Source: Stropharia rugosoannulata (taxonomy: Eukaryota > Basidiomycota > Agaricomycetes > Agaricales > Strophariaceae). From it: 64,000 nt of DNA. Below are positions 44,472 through 55,788 of this stretch, one piece after another; the first letter of the stretch is position 1, and every line of letters starts with the position of its first letter. The position numbers and the translations under genes were made by a program. A model generated the notes under the pieces. It did not search any database. It was not told where the DNA came from and was given only the letters and a program-made list of their open reading frames with translations. Location: contig JANCIK010000006.1 of the NCBI GenBank assembly GCA_028532985.1, positions 3,100,001 through 3,164,000 of the forward strand. The letters run 5' to 3'.

Positions 44472-45106
44472 TATTTATTCACTCACCATTGCTATAAGCC
44501 ATCGCTCGCGTTTTATTTGGCCAGGCACTGCCGTTCAAAATTCAAGTCATTTCGTATACTTAGCTTGGAGCACGATTTTGATTTCCCATATTTGACCACA
44601 CATTCACTTGCTACTAATATCATTATTTACCTGCCATGAAATTCTTCTTATTGTTTGTAGCGAGTTCGTGAAGAATGTGCACATTGACCTGACAAATGCC
44701 ATTGGAGTCAGCAAAGTAGGCACTTATTTCGCCGAGCTTGCCGAGACAGTGATTGGCTGAGAGTGACAAAGACTTGGCCGACGGTCGTGTGAGAGCGTGT
44801 GCGCCCTCTGACCATATAAGGAAGGCGGCTCTATAATCCCACGTCGCTGACGAGCGGCGCACGACAACCACGTTAGAGAGCACTATATATGCTGATGCTT
44901 AGCCTCATGAGCGGTATGTCATGCAGCCCAAATATCGTACCTGTATTCACATCGCCCTGATACCGCTCTATATAAGCCTGGCACTTTATCTCGACGTCTT
45001 TCCCCATTCCATTCCAGCCAAACTGTCTCATCTCTTCCAACTCTCGAAGCCACTTCTGCAGAACAAGAGGTCCTTAGTAGACTTGCTCACCTACTCCAAA
45101 CGAAAC
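44472..45106. promoter_or_regulatory. Upstream region of the pirin gene with an in-frame upstream ATG
   Basis: Holds the membrane-protein 3' region and the pirin promoter. From the ATG at 44921 an open frame of 62 codons, including the hydrophobic run [17 protein letters not shown], continues in frame into the pirin start at 45107. It could encode an alternative N-terminal extension. Confidence 0.45.
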
Positions 45107-46018
45107 ATGTCTTCTATGCAATTTGCCGTACGCAAGAGTGAAGAGCGAGGGAACGCCGATCATGGCTGGCTTAAGACCTTCCACACGTTTTCGTTTGCCT
45201 CGTAAGACTATTTTTTTTCTTGCTGCTTCTCGCCACATAGTTAAACGATACATATTTATGCAGATACCAGGACAGCGGGCATGAGCTTTATGGCCCACTA
45301 CGCGTGATCAACGAGGACCGCGTCGCTCCTCGTACTGGTTTCGGGACACATTCGCATCGAGAGTTCGAAATCTTCTCATACGTCGTATCGGGCGAGCTTG
45401 AGCAGTACGTTTTTGCTGTATCGTGTTAATTCCTCTGATAGGCTGACGCGTTTGTGCAGCAAAGACTCAATGGGCAACACCGAGGTGTTGAAACGCGGTG
45501 ATATACAGCTCACGTCCGCCGGCACCGGTATTTCGCACTCCGAAAAGGCGTACGGGGAGAAGCAGGTCCACTTCCTCCAGATCTGGTCCATCCCCTCGAC
45601 GTCCCGCTTGCAGCCGAAGTACTACACCCGCCATTTCTCGGACGAGGAAAAGACGGACAAGTGGGTGAGTGTCGTGGCGCCCATAGGCGCAGACGGTGTG
45701 TCCGAGACACGGGAGGGAAAGGGTCCTGCACCCGTGCAAAGCCCTTTAACGCTGTATGCAACTATTTTGGGGGCCGGGAAGTCGCTTGTGCATAGTCTGG
45801 ACGGAAAGAAGGGATATATTCATGTCGTACAAACGAGTGGATACAACTCGGGACCAGCCACCGGAGGTCAAGTCAGAATCAGCTCCAAGGGAAGCGAAGA
45901 ACAAACACTTCGGGAGGGTGACGGAGCGTACATATCGTCTGGGAAAGGTGGAAGCTCGCTCGTAGTCGAAAATGCTGGGGACTCAAAGGTAGAGATTCTG
46001 CTGTTCGACTTGAATTAA
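45107..46018 (+). CDS. Pirin
   Basis: Three exons give a protein of about 265 residues starting [20 protein letters not shown]. The bicupin signature is clear: [39 protein letters not shown] (iron-binding His pair), [20 protein letters not shown] (third His) and the downstream Glu-containing segment VHFLQIWS. The second cupin runs from [16 protein letters not shown] to [10 protein letters not shown]. Pirins are Fe(II) proteins acting as nuclear transcription cofactors, and some oxidise quercetin as dioxygenases. Both introns split codons cleanly (TC|A and CA|C). The conventional start at 45107 is chosen by similarity, but the in-frame ATG at 44921 would add a hydrophobic leader. Confidence 0.92.
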
Positions 46019-46084
46019 TTGTATCCCAAATGAATCCCCTCGATGTATTCCAAGTGCTATATAGTATGTATATTAACACAGTAA

Positions 46085-47656
46085 TCAAATGCTCAGCTCG
46101 TAAGCATAGCTAACGGCAAGCTTGGCGAATTCAAGAGAGTGCTCCCAAGAAAAGCCGTTGGCGGAAGTGGTGTCGGAGCTGCTGTGGATATAAGGATTTA
46201 TGTCGGCGAACTTGCTCTCAAAGGGAAGTACAGTGGGGTATCCCTGTGCGTTCCAGCTGGCGTGGTCGGAGCAACCGTATCCACACTATATTTAAAAATA
46301 AGAAATCAGTAAAATAAAATAAAAAGGTATACGGTGGAGGTTAAGCAACATACTGCGGTACTGGTAACCCATTTGAGGTTTGTGTATGCGAGGACAAGCG
46401 ACCCAACGAAGCTCGTTAAGCCTGCATCAACGTAGTCCTGAGTAGCGCACGCAAAGGTAAGTGAAGATCTGATACGGGAAAATATGATACACTTACGGGC
46501 ATCAGGCCAACGACAGCAGTAGTACCAGGCTTAACACTGAAATTTCAAGTCAACAGAATTTTTGAGCGCGTAAGCTTGCAACATACAAAGCGGTCATGTC
46601 CAATTGAAGCATCCCCTTAACATCCTTCTTCGCTGTCTTGTAGGACTTGGCAATGGCCTGCGAACCCTTAAGGCCAGCTTCCTCCCCAGAGTACCTAATC
46701 ATATAGACATATTGAGCGAGTTCTAGCCATCAATTTAAGGAATAACATACCAGTGGAACTCAACCGGATTCGTAGGCTTGAATCCAGAAGTCACCAAAAC
46801 GCGGAACGCTTCCATTAAGTTTGCAGAGCCGCTGCCATCGTCGTCCGCCCCGGGAGCGCGGGCAGTCGATGCAGTTCCCTTACCCACCGAGTCGATATGC
46901 GAGCCAAGGATTGTGATGGGGCCAGTTGCATTTTTCCCGGGGATTTTGGCAACGACAGAACTCTGGAGCCAGGTGTGCGCAAACAAGGAGACGCTGGCAC
47001 CGCTAGTAGGATACTTCGCGGTGATCTGAGGAACCACGGCACGATTAGACGAGCTACTGAACAATTGGTCAACAAGGCGGACTTACGTTGCCCAACACGT
47101 CGCGGACATAGGCAGATGCGGCCTGGCCTGTGGATGAGGTATAGTACCTGTTGTTGAACGAGGTGAGGTTGTTCAAGTAGTTCTTCATAGTGGGAAGCGA
47201 GACCGAGGCGATGAGTGGTGCAAGCTCATTCTGGTGCGATGGTGCGGCATCTAATAAATGATTAGGCGCCTCGCCACTTATAAGAAAGAGGGTGTTCGAC
47301 GCTGCTTACATGTCACAGCCGCTGCAGCCGCCAGACTTGACCTGCTCTGCTCAGGGATATCAAGGCTATCCTCCGGGTCGTAAACATCTGTAATATCGAA
47401 CTGTCTTCACATGAACACGAGTAATTTGATAATGTATAGATGAACTCACGAAACGAGTTCCTTTCTGAATGAGTTTATCTTTCTCTGCATCCGTAACCCA
47501 TACAGGTTGAGCACCCTCTGAAAGACGCAGAAGATTGAAGCCTAATGCAGCCTTTGCCTTGACTTCCGCTGCCGTGGGGGGAAGACGGGGCAGCGCCGAG
47601 GCCAGCAAGACAGCAGAACTGAGGACTAAAGCAGTAGATGCGACGTTGAATTTCAT
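46085..47656 (-). CDS. Secreted M28-family leucine aminopeptidase
   Basis: Begins [20 protein letters not shown], a typical signal peptide cleaved near ALP, followed by a propeptide ([15 protein letters not shown]). Zinc and catalytic motifs in order: [12 protein letters not shown] (His), [17 protein letters not shown] (bridging Asp), [12 protein letters not shown] (catalytic and ligand Glu pair), LQLDMTAF (Asp), [15 protein letters not shown] and [10 protein letters not shown] (last His). It ends [13 protein letters not shown]. This is the fungal extracellular/vacuolar leucine aminopeptidase layout (Lap/Ape type), which releases N-terminal hydrophobic residues from peptides outside the cell. 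Eight or so introns interrupt it. No residues are missing. Together with the I9 inhibitor and two M1-type genes it adds to a peptidase-rich window, though these genes are not clustered. Confidence 0.88.
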
Positions 47657-48639
47657 AGCAGCTCGTTGTCCAAGGGAAGGCGCACTACCAGGATAGCAGA
47701 GGAGTCCATTTTATACGCTCCTGTTATCACTGTAAACGGAAGAAATTGGAAGGAAGCAAGCAGTTTATATGACCCAAGCACAGGAGGACCATACCGCTCC
47801 CGATCGGTGACCGTAAATTGTTGCGTTTGCGAAGGATAGCCACGCGGATAGAGTTGACGATAATTGAGTGCGGATACGCAGCGCGAGCTAGCCTGAAGCG
47901 GTGCGGTAAATAAACACGCAGTTGGTGCATGAAAACTAAGCGAAACTGTGTTGTCAAGATAATACCAAGCCTTGCACCACATGTTATGTTGTAGAGAAGT
48001 GTGATACATTCGAACCAACATTTGACAGAGCATACGGAAACCTACAGTAGTAGACCATGCAATTATTGAGCGATGGTAAAGCGATGGTGTCATTCTGAGC
48101 CTCTTCTCTTGTATCTCATTACGCCATTCTCGTCGATATTTGGTCAGGATAGGAGTTGTCCGGAGGCCTGGAAACGTCCTGTAGCTTTGGTTTATTTTAT
48201 GACAAAAAAGGGGTATGAGTGGTCTAATATCCCTGTCTACGGCAGCATAGATCCACATAGAGATGTTTAACATTTCTAAAGAAGACAGAGGAAAGTTATT
48301 ATTCGAAATTGCGGTCCAGCGATTGGACAACGGTTGGAGGAGTTAGGCCTTTAAGCCTAATTGGCCCACCGAAGCAGGCACAAACCAATATCGGTTTGTA
48401 CATGGCATCCAAATGTACCACTCTGTTGCAAGTACTTTGGTTCCAGTAAAGTCGACACCTTCCCCGGACTGGCGCATCTTTGAGAGAGTATACGCAGCTA
48501 TAAGTATAAGACAAATCATGGACTTGTGCAACCATGTAAGGTATATCTTTGCGAGCACGATAGTGTACTGGCCGTGGTAATCTATGACTTGCCTGCAAAT
48601 TCTAATCGCCTAGAATGTCTTTTATTCCTATATTGTTCG
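47657..48639. other. Intergenic, promoter side of the M28 gene
   Basis: A 225-codon minus-strand open frame spans most of it (47653-48330). Its composition (Trp, Cys, His and Arg-rich, no domain) does not look coding and it overlaps the aminopeptidase start, so I leave it out. About 980 bp hold the M28 promoter and the 3' region of the NBP35 gene. Confidence 0.5.
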
Positions 48640-49711
48640 TCAGCTATCAATGGAAGACAGAAAGATATCGTAAGGCTCACGGTCAATGATATCCAGATAA
48701 GCAGTTGTAGCTGGACTATCAGGATATTCATCCAGAAAACTAACGCCGTAATCTGCACTCATGCCTATGCGCGGATCCAGTGGCACAGCACCGAGCAGCT
48801 CTATTCCTGTATCCTCCGCCAAACGTTTGGCGCCCCCAGTTGAAGCCTTAAAAATTTGTGACTCGCCCTTACAGCTTGGGCACACGAAGCCTGACATATT
48901 CTCCACTAGCCCAAGGATGCGTATTCCGACTTTGCGGCAAAAGTCTATCTCCCGCCGCACATCCTGCAGTGCAACTTCTTGCGGAGTAGTTATGAGTACT
49001 GCGCCATCAATCCCGCTCTCCTTGAGGTACTGCACAATACTCAGATGCTCATCTGACGTGCCTGGAGGAGTGTCCACGAGAAGGTAATCCAGAGTGCCCC
49101 AATCGACGTCTTTAAGGAATTGCGATATTAGACCGTTCTTTTTTGGGCCTCGCCACATGATAGCGTCCTTGGAAGTAGGAAGCATGAATCCTACAGACAT
49201 GACGGCCATATTGTCTTGCACGTAGACCGGAGACCAGCCAGATGAAGATGAGTGAACTTGCTCAGACGCAATGCCCAAAATTGTAGGTATTGACGGTCCG
49301 CAGATATCGAGGTCCATGATCCCAGTCTATAAGACGTTAGTACACTTGAAACAGGTATGCAGATGGACTACGCACCTGTAGGTTTTCGTCCGCTGCAAAT
49401 GCCCACCCTAGCTGAGCTGTGAACGTCGACTTTCCAACGCCACCTTTGCCTGAAAGAACCAGTATCTTTCGTTTCACTGTTGACATTCGTTCTCTGATGA
49501 GTGGCAAGGCTGGATCCGGAAGTTTGGTTGCTCCAGAAGCGCAGACATCTTTATTATCGCATCCCGCACATGCGTCCGACTTCCCCGCAAGCTCTGATTC
49601 TGTTCCCTGAAGCTACGTTAGCAATGTTCAACATAACCCAATGCCAAGACTCACAGGACAATGTTCGGGCGCATTGGAAGGTATAGATTTTGGATCTGGG
49701 CCAACAGTCAT
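48640..49711 (-). CDS. NBP35: Cytosolic Fe-S cluster scaffold NBP35 (NUBP1)
   Basis: Three exons run from [20 protein letters not shown] (ATG at 49709-49711) to [10 protein letters not shown]. The N-terminal cysteines (EHCPG ... [15 protein letters not shown]) form the four-Cys cluster motif that distinguishes NBP35 from CFD1. The P-loop [46 protein letters not shown] and the C-terminal [11 protein letters not shown] (bridging CPxC) follow. NBP35 with CFD1 assembles [4Fe-4S] clusters and passes them to cytosolic and nuclear apoproteins via the CIA pathway, using ATP. Length matches the family. The first intron splits directly after EHCP, with the donor gtgagt. The upstream frame beyond 49711 has no ATG, which fixes the start. 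Confidence 0.94.
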
Positions 49712-50271
49712 CTCTACCAAATCTTTACAGGAGAAAAGCGACAGGAAATCTAATCGAAAGAGTGTCCCGATTCGTAAGAGTAGATGTATGAAATGTTCTA
49801 GGAGGGATGTGGTAAAAAGGGAAGGTGTTAACCTCTCAGTGTTAACGGGCAAGTTGGTCAGGATTCAGGAATGAGTTTAGTAAGCGAGCACCAAGCGAGC
49901 ACTGGGTGTGACAGACATGTATGATGTGACAGGGTAGATTGCTTACGCATATTTTGGGCGCCTATCTAATTATTTACTTCAAATTTACTTAAACGGGCCG
50001 GTAAGCCCTTCCGAACGTCAGGGTTGCAACTTGTAAGTAAGTACATATGTATACTATTTCCATTACTTAGTAGCAGCTTTCCGATGAGATTGAGTAGCAA
50101 TATGTTTAATTATTGGGTACAACAGTCTCTTGGCAGTCTCATTTTACGACTCAATCAGCAGTTTGTAAGTTGAAAATGATTTTTCTTGACTATTTCCGAG
50201 TTGCTTTGTCCAGCCATTCCATTAAATCCACAGTCGATCGCTAATTGGAAAGTCATTATAATACCCAAATA
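49712..50271. other. Intergenic
   Basis: Promoter side of NBP35 and 3' region of the aminopeptidase paralogue. AT-rich; no gene or repeat seen. Confidence 0.5.
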
Positions 50272-52758
50272 TTACCATTTTTTTAAGAGACCTGCCTCAA
50301 CATAAGAGCTTCTTGCGCGGATATTATCCAGTGCTTGTGCCAACGCTTGGCTGTACTTCGATGTATCTTTATTCTGCCGCACATTCAAATCACTGACTCC
50401 GCAGTAGGAAATATAGAGCATACTAACCTTGAAGAAGTCCTCAATAGACGAAAGATCTTTCATGCTAGAGTAGAACTCTATGGAGTACTGATATCGTGTG
50501 AGCAAGAAGGTCTGATGCACGCTCCGGGTCTAACTAACCTTGATGAGAGAGCCCAGTTGGAAATTAGACTCAAGCCTTTTGTAAAGCTATAAAAGCATAA
50601 GCACTTGGAGAGTTTTGTACAATGAAAGTGAGAGTTACTATGTCGTAGTTATCTTCTAGATACTTGGTCAGAAGTCTACGAGCTTTATAATTGAATCCGA
50701 GCGCTTCGAAGAATTCTTCGTTATCCTGGTTGCGAACTTTCTCCGATATAAATTGTGTCGTCTCATTCAAAAGTTTGATGTCTTCCGATGAGCACATTGC
50801 AAATCTTAGGTCGTAGAAGTCAGCTCTTGAAAGAAATCAAGGTAAAATTTCTCTTACATTGCGGCCGCCTTCTGGGTTGGCGTGCTGGGATTCTCATAAA
50901 TGCTGACCATTTTGTCGTATTCTCCGCGGCCTCCGTGCTTAACGGCCTGTATTTAATAGCATTAGTATATGGTAATTGAAATACAAAGAGAAAAACATAA
51001 ATATACATACAGTACAGAAAGTAGCACGCTGCAAGTCGGCTGGTATTCTGGAATCGTCCCCAGTTTCGCTGTAATGTTTGAACCGAGCCAACAGTTCATT
51101 GACTACTCTAGAAGTTTATTCATCAGTTATTGAAACACTTACACCCATGTCAATCACGTACTCTTTATCGTCCGCCATGGACGCTTTTTCGATAACCATA
51201 GTCCGCAATAGTGAAGTGTCCATCGTTTCCTTATCCGAGTATTCGTATCCTAGCTTCTTCATCAAAGGAGAATACAGGCTCTAATGTAGTATTTTCATTT
51301 GTCAGAGGAATTAACCTGAAAGTATATGCATAAAACTTTACCCGGCGAAGTACATTTAATTTGTCGACAATGACAGCGTTCTCCCACCATATGGACGATA
51401 TATCGTCAATGGCGTTGGTGACCACTCGCCACACCAGGTCTGTGCCGGATTAAATACTTAAGACCGGAAGAATTATTGTTAAAACAGAATGCTCACATTC
51501 TTTCTCATGTTTCCAATGCTCGACGATAGTCAAAGCGCTGCTTAACTTCGCAAATCCGGCTCTGGCTAGCGCAAATGCGTCCTGAATCAAGCCCATCCTG
51601 TCGTCCAGTGTAAAAATAGAATTTTCCTTGGCTGATTCTGCAGCAATTTTTGACAGACGCTCTGGTGTGTACAGGACTCGGACTACATGTATTTGAGTAA
51701 GTTGTGGTGGGTCTTATCTAGCATAGGAGCGAAGATTACTTACAAACACCAGTAGCTCCTGCGTTCAATTTAAAAGGCTGGCTGGTGTCAAGGGTAAATT
51801 CGCCTTCACGTTTACGAAGTAGTACGGCTGTATCGACGCTTGTAACTCCATCTTTAGTTGAAGCAAGGCTCAATGGAATATTCCTGTGGTAAGACGAGTA
51901 ATGTTATTACCCCGTGTGCACAGTCTTCATAAAGTCTTACCAGATAGTTTTATTATCTTTGGGGTCGGCTGGGCCTGTCTCTAAGAATCGATCCTGTCGT
52001 ACGTGAATTCCATTTGGTGTTTCGGTTACCGTAAGGACAGGGAAGCCCATCTTATTGATCCAATTGTCCATAATCTCCGTCACGTTGATGCCTGTCGCGG
52101 CACTAATCCCGTTCCAGAGGTCGTGTGTAACGGTATTCGCAAATAAATTCTTTTTCAAATAGATTGACACTCCTTTAAGGAACTTATCCTCGCCAACATA
52201 AGCTGAAAGCATTCGTAGAACTGTGGACACCGCGAAATGCTATTCAGAATTATCACGAAGAAGAAATTGTGGCACGAACCCGATGCGGCTTTGGAGTACG
52301 ACAAGGAGTCAAAAATCTGTACCATATCCACGTTTAGTGTATTCAGTACACACTACGAATAGGCGAAGTACCTGGTTGATGTGATTTGCGTCAGGACAGT
52401 CTACCTCGATTGGATGAGAGGAAAGCTTTGCATCCAAAGACAGTGCGCTCTCCAGATGTTCCGAAATAAAATGTGAATTCATATGCCAATCAGGGAACAC
52501 TCTGCATAATGGATCGAATTAGCATTCAGCCCTAACGAGACTGCAAAACTTTTAACTGAACTTGTTTGGAATTATGACTTCATCAGTAGGTTGGGCCTCT
52601 CTCAAGCCACTCTTGTGGAGTCGTGTTATAGCTTCAGGATCTGTTTTGAAGCAATTTAGCAATTTTAGCACTTAGGGCATAAAATGGCATGAGATGATTG
52701 ATTGGGATGAGTACTGCCCCTCGCTCTAACCTTGATTTGGTGGAGATCCGGTATCCAT
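50272..52758 (-). CDS. M1 aminopeptidase paralogue lacking the catalytic N-terminal half
   Basis: The reading resembles the second half of the gene at 31307: PTDEVIIPNKVFPDWHMNSH, LSSHPIEVDCPDANHINQ, LRMLSAYVGEDKFLKGVS, WNGISAATGINVTEIMDNW, YTPERLSKIAAESAKENS, LVWRVVTNAIDDISSIWW, CSSEDIKLLNETTQFISE and SSYVEAGLLKKW (stop 50272-50274). The beta-barrel, GAMEN, HExxH and zinc-Glu segments are absent. Upstream, an ATG at 52758 (MDTGSPPNQ) splices in frame via an ~89-nt intron to DPEAITRLHKSGLREAQ, giving a possible new N-terminus. The exons I checked keep frame, so it is either a recently truncated pseudogene or a retained non-catalytic C-terminal domain protein. No peptidase activity is expected. 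Confidence 0.65.
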
Positions 52759-53522
52759 TAAAGGTATAGTCCAGACTCTTGTGATCAGACCTGTTACCGC
52801 AACTTAGATGATTACCATATTCACTTAAGAACTTAGATAATTAAAATATTCACATAAGATATGATTGCAAAGAGAAAATAATTGAATTGCGGCACGAAGT
52901 TTCAAAATCAGTTCACAGAATACATGAAGGAGGTGCTTGGGAAGTGCTATTCTAAGTTCCGGGCAATACATTGGGGGATGGGTTCAGCAATATGTTTGAC
53001 TAGGGACCATCCAGATGATATTCAGGATCAAGAAAACTTTCAACCGGCTGCAACTGGATGTCATCTGGAAAAACCTCATTTTATGATATGGTAAAATCAG
53101 GTTTCAAGCAGGTAAGATATGTAGGATAATCTAGTACGGTTTCTTATTGATATTTATTCACGCCTTTTCTTTGCTTATTACATTCATTTATATCACAGCA
53201 ATTTGCTTATTACCACTTATATACAACCACTAAGCACCCATTATGCAGATCACATCTGATCCTCAACCCATTTTCACTAACACTTACACTGGCCATTTAG
53301 AACAACTTATCTGTTCTGTGCTGCTATGGACGAGAGTCTGATCATGTGGCTTAACAGTCACATTACCTCTCAGTCACATATACCAGTGGTCACTCGTCAC
53401 GTAGTCCATCTCGCAAAGTCGAAGTCGAAGTCAAGTCCAACACAAAAATCAAACAAAATGCGAAAAAATATTCGCATAACTACAGATAGACGTGTACATG
53501 ACATGCTATATACAATAACAGA
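52759..53522. other. Intergenic
   Basis: No M1 N-terminal remnants were found here, so the missing half was not simply left behind. An open frame at 53326-53613 on the plus strand overlaps the coiled-coil gene and has no coding features. Otherwise AT-rich. Confidence 0.5.
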
Positions 53523-54360
53523 TTATTCCTTGTTACCCTGCAGCGCCTGGGCCATTTCGAGCATAGCAAGCCGGGACGCATTCAAGGCCTTCTCCGCACC
53601 AGACATCTTCTGACCCACCGAGTGAGCAAAACGATCTTCGTCTTCGCGCGCCAGCTTGTATTGGCCGAGATGCTTCTGAAGGTTTTGTAAACGCAGGTCA
53701 AAGCTCTGCAGAGACCGAACGAGGCTGTCTGTCTCGACGTTCACAGTTTTCAGTATTTCAACCGATGATGCCTTGGGAGCTCGGGCAGTCGGTATGATTT
53801 CAGGCGGCTCACGTTCATCTTCTGTCTCGCTCACGGTCTCGGAGTCATTGCCGGATTGAACAACTCCACCAGTAACGTCCGAGGGTTTCTGCCAGCGAAC
53901 TTCCGCGGCCGCATTGCGCTGCTTAAGCCAGTCCGTGCTGTTGGAAGCACCTGTGGCGGGGGAGCCCTTCAATGGGGTTTGTATGCCGGCCATAGGTGAC
54001 GTGCCATTGGACTGGGTACTAGCAGCCGCGTCGCGTCTGGCTAAAATGCCGCCAAATGCCCCAAGGAGCTCCATTTGCGTCTCTGGACCGAAGTATTCCG
54101 AGTCGGCAGGATGTGCAGTGCTCTCTGGGTTCTTTGGAGACCGTTCACTATTTGTAATGAGGTCAGTATATCATCAAGAACTACGCAAGACGTTCAAAAG
54201 CGGTACAATAGGAAACACTGGCGTACCTGTCAGCCTTCAAAACAAGTGCTGTGGTCTGAGCACGGGCACTGCTTGCAGTACGAGCAATGCTGACCACCTG
54301 TGCAGGGCCTTGTTTACCCTTCTGACTACGACGGGGCGTTGTGGACTCGGCGCGTGGCAT
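53523..54360 (-). CDS. Uncharacterised Ser/Thr-rich protein with C-terminal coiled coil
   Basis: I do not recognise it. Two exons join in frame: MPRAESTTPRRSQKGKQGPA (ATG at 54358-54360) ending VLKAD, and SERSPKNPESTAHPADSEYF, GPETQMELLGAFGGILARRD and onward. The middle is disordered and acidic (SETVSETEDEREPPEI). The last ~70 residues form a heptad-like helix (VETDSLVRSLQSFDLRLQNL ... MLEMAQALQGNKE). That layout suits an adaptor or a subunit of a coiled-coil complex. The start is uncertain because a longer upstream model could not be spliced in frame. Confidence 0.6.
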
Positions 54361-54762
54361 CCTTCTTACGTCGGGTGGTACGTTGTTCTTACTGGTAAGT
54401 GAGAAGGATTGGGTCAGTATAAAAATTTCGCGTGGGACAGTAAAAAATAATCACCGGTGTAGTATGGCATATCTTTTTCCCAATTACCGCTTTTGTGAAT
54501 ACTGGGACTACCAAATGCGCCCATTCCATGGAACGGCGGACCGCAGGTCGCAACTGCGAACGGATAGAAAGTAGGCACTGGCAGACGATGGTGGGACGCA
54601 AGCAAGCGCAAATGCATCACAAAATTGAAAGCCCGGTTGTTTAGGGCACGTCATTCATTTGATCAGGTGGACAATTAAACATTGTAGACAATTATATTTT
54701 AGTAAGTAATGAACGTAAATGAGTGGCTATGAGATAATGCTAGTAAATTACTATTCAAACCA
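54361..54762. other. Intergenic
   Basis: About 400 bp of promoter for the coiled-coil protein and 3' region of the next gene. A short ATG frame (MGAFGSPSIHKS) lies at ~54520 but could not be joined. Confidence 0.4.
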
Positions 54763-55646
54763 CTAGGCATCGAGACGACGCATAAGTACTTGAAATGCTC
54801 GGCGAGCCTGGTCCAACCTGTCATCTACCTTCTGTAACTGCCTCCTAAGCACCTTTTCCCTGCTGCGTATCTTTCGATTCTTGACAGCCTCGATGTGGTT
54901 CATGTACAGCTGATTGGTGATAACTGAGGCTTCGTGATGACGGTTTTTCCCAATCAGGTACTGCTTCACTTCGTGTAACTGGTCGCGGTGCTGTTTGTAA
55001 TTCGAAGTGAAAGGCGAAGGAGCGCTGATTTCATCGTCTGAGGAACTAACCAGGTCGGGAATGTCAACGTCGTCGTCGCGAGTAGCGTCAAGAGTAGGGG
55101 GGACATTCTCCTTGTCCGAGCTTCCATGGTCCACAAAGTCGCGTAAAGCGAACGGGTGCGGGATATCCCCGAAATCGCTACTAAACGAGCGGGGCATTGT
55201 CCAGCATTGAGAGTCCGTGTAGGCCTGAAGGTACTGAGTATACGTAAGAGGTTCAGCGGTCTGCACCTCTGCAACAGCGGCACGGAATTCGGTGTAGCTG
55301 ATTGGTGCTCTCTCAAGAGCAGCGGCCAATGCAGCCGGATATTCCCTGCTAAAGAACAAGATTAGAGGTGTTATGATTAGACCAACCATGACGACGTACT
55401 CTTCAGTGGCAACTGAGGATGCAATGCCATTCAAAACGCCGCTGCCCATGTCCGCATGGTCCCCAGGTATTGCTAAATGAACACTGTAGAAGCGGTAAGT
55501 TGCCAGGGTCCGAGGCGTCTGGATGAAGGTACGTACGCCCGGATAATGAGCTCGGAGTTGGCAAGTTTATCACCGTCCCCGTGGCTATTGTGAGTGCCAT
55601 TGCCCGTAAGAGCGAGTTCTTCAACGCTATTGCTGGAGGTGGACAT
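54763..55646 (-). CDS. Uncharacterised acidic protein with C-terminal basic helix
   Basis: Three exons from MSTSSNSVEELALTGNGTHN (ATG at 55644-55646) through AVHLAIPGDHADMGSGVLNG to REYPAALAAALERAPISYTE and the stop at 54763. Middle: SSDKENVPPTLDATRDDDVD, an acidic linker with a KEN-like box (DKENVP) that in other proteins signals APC/C-dependent destruction. C-terminus: a charged helix (NRKIRSREKVLRRQLQKVDD ... QVLMRRLDA). No enzyme motif. A cell-cycle link through the KEN sequence is speculation. The promoter region is shared closely with the Plavaka 3' end. Confidence 0.65.
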
Positions 55647-55788
55647 AGAATATTGCTGAGAAGGCCGGTTGGATAAGGCTCAGGCTGGACAGAGCTAAAG
55701 ACCGAATGAAATTTTGGGTAATCGAGCAACTATACAGTTGATTACCTTGTATGGTATATATGATCGAGGCGGGCGCCTGGCTTCGGTA

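Noticed and set aside
47653..48330. 225-codon open frame on the minus strand upstream of the M28 gene
   Set aside because: It overlaps the aminopeptidase start codon, has odd composition and no domain-like pattern; more likely promoter sequence that happens to be open.
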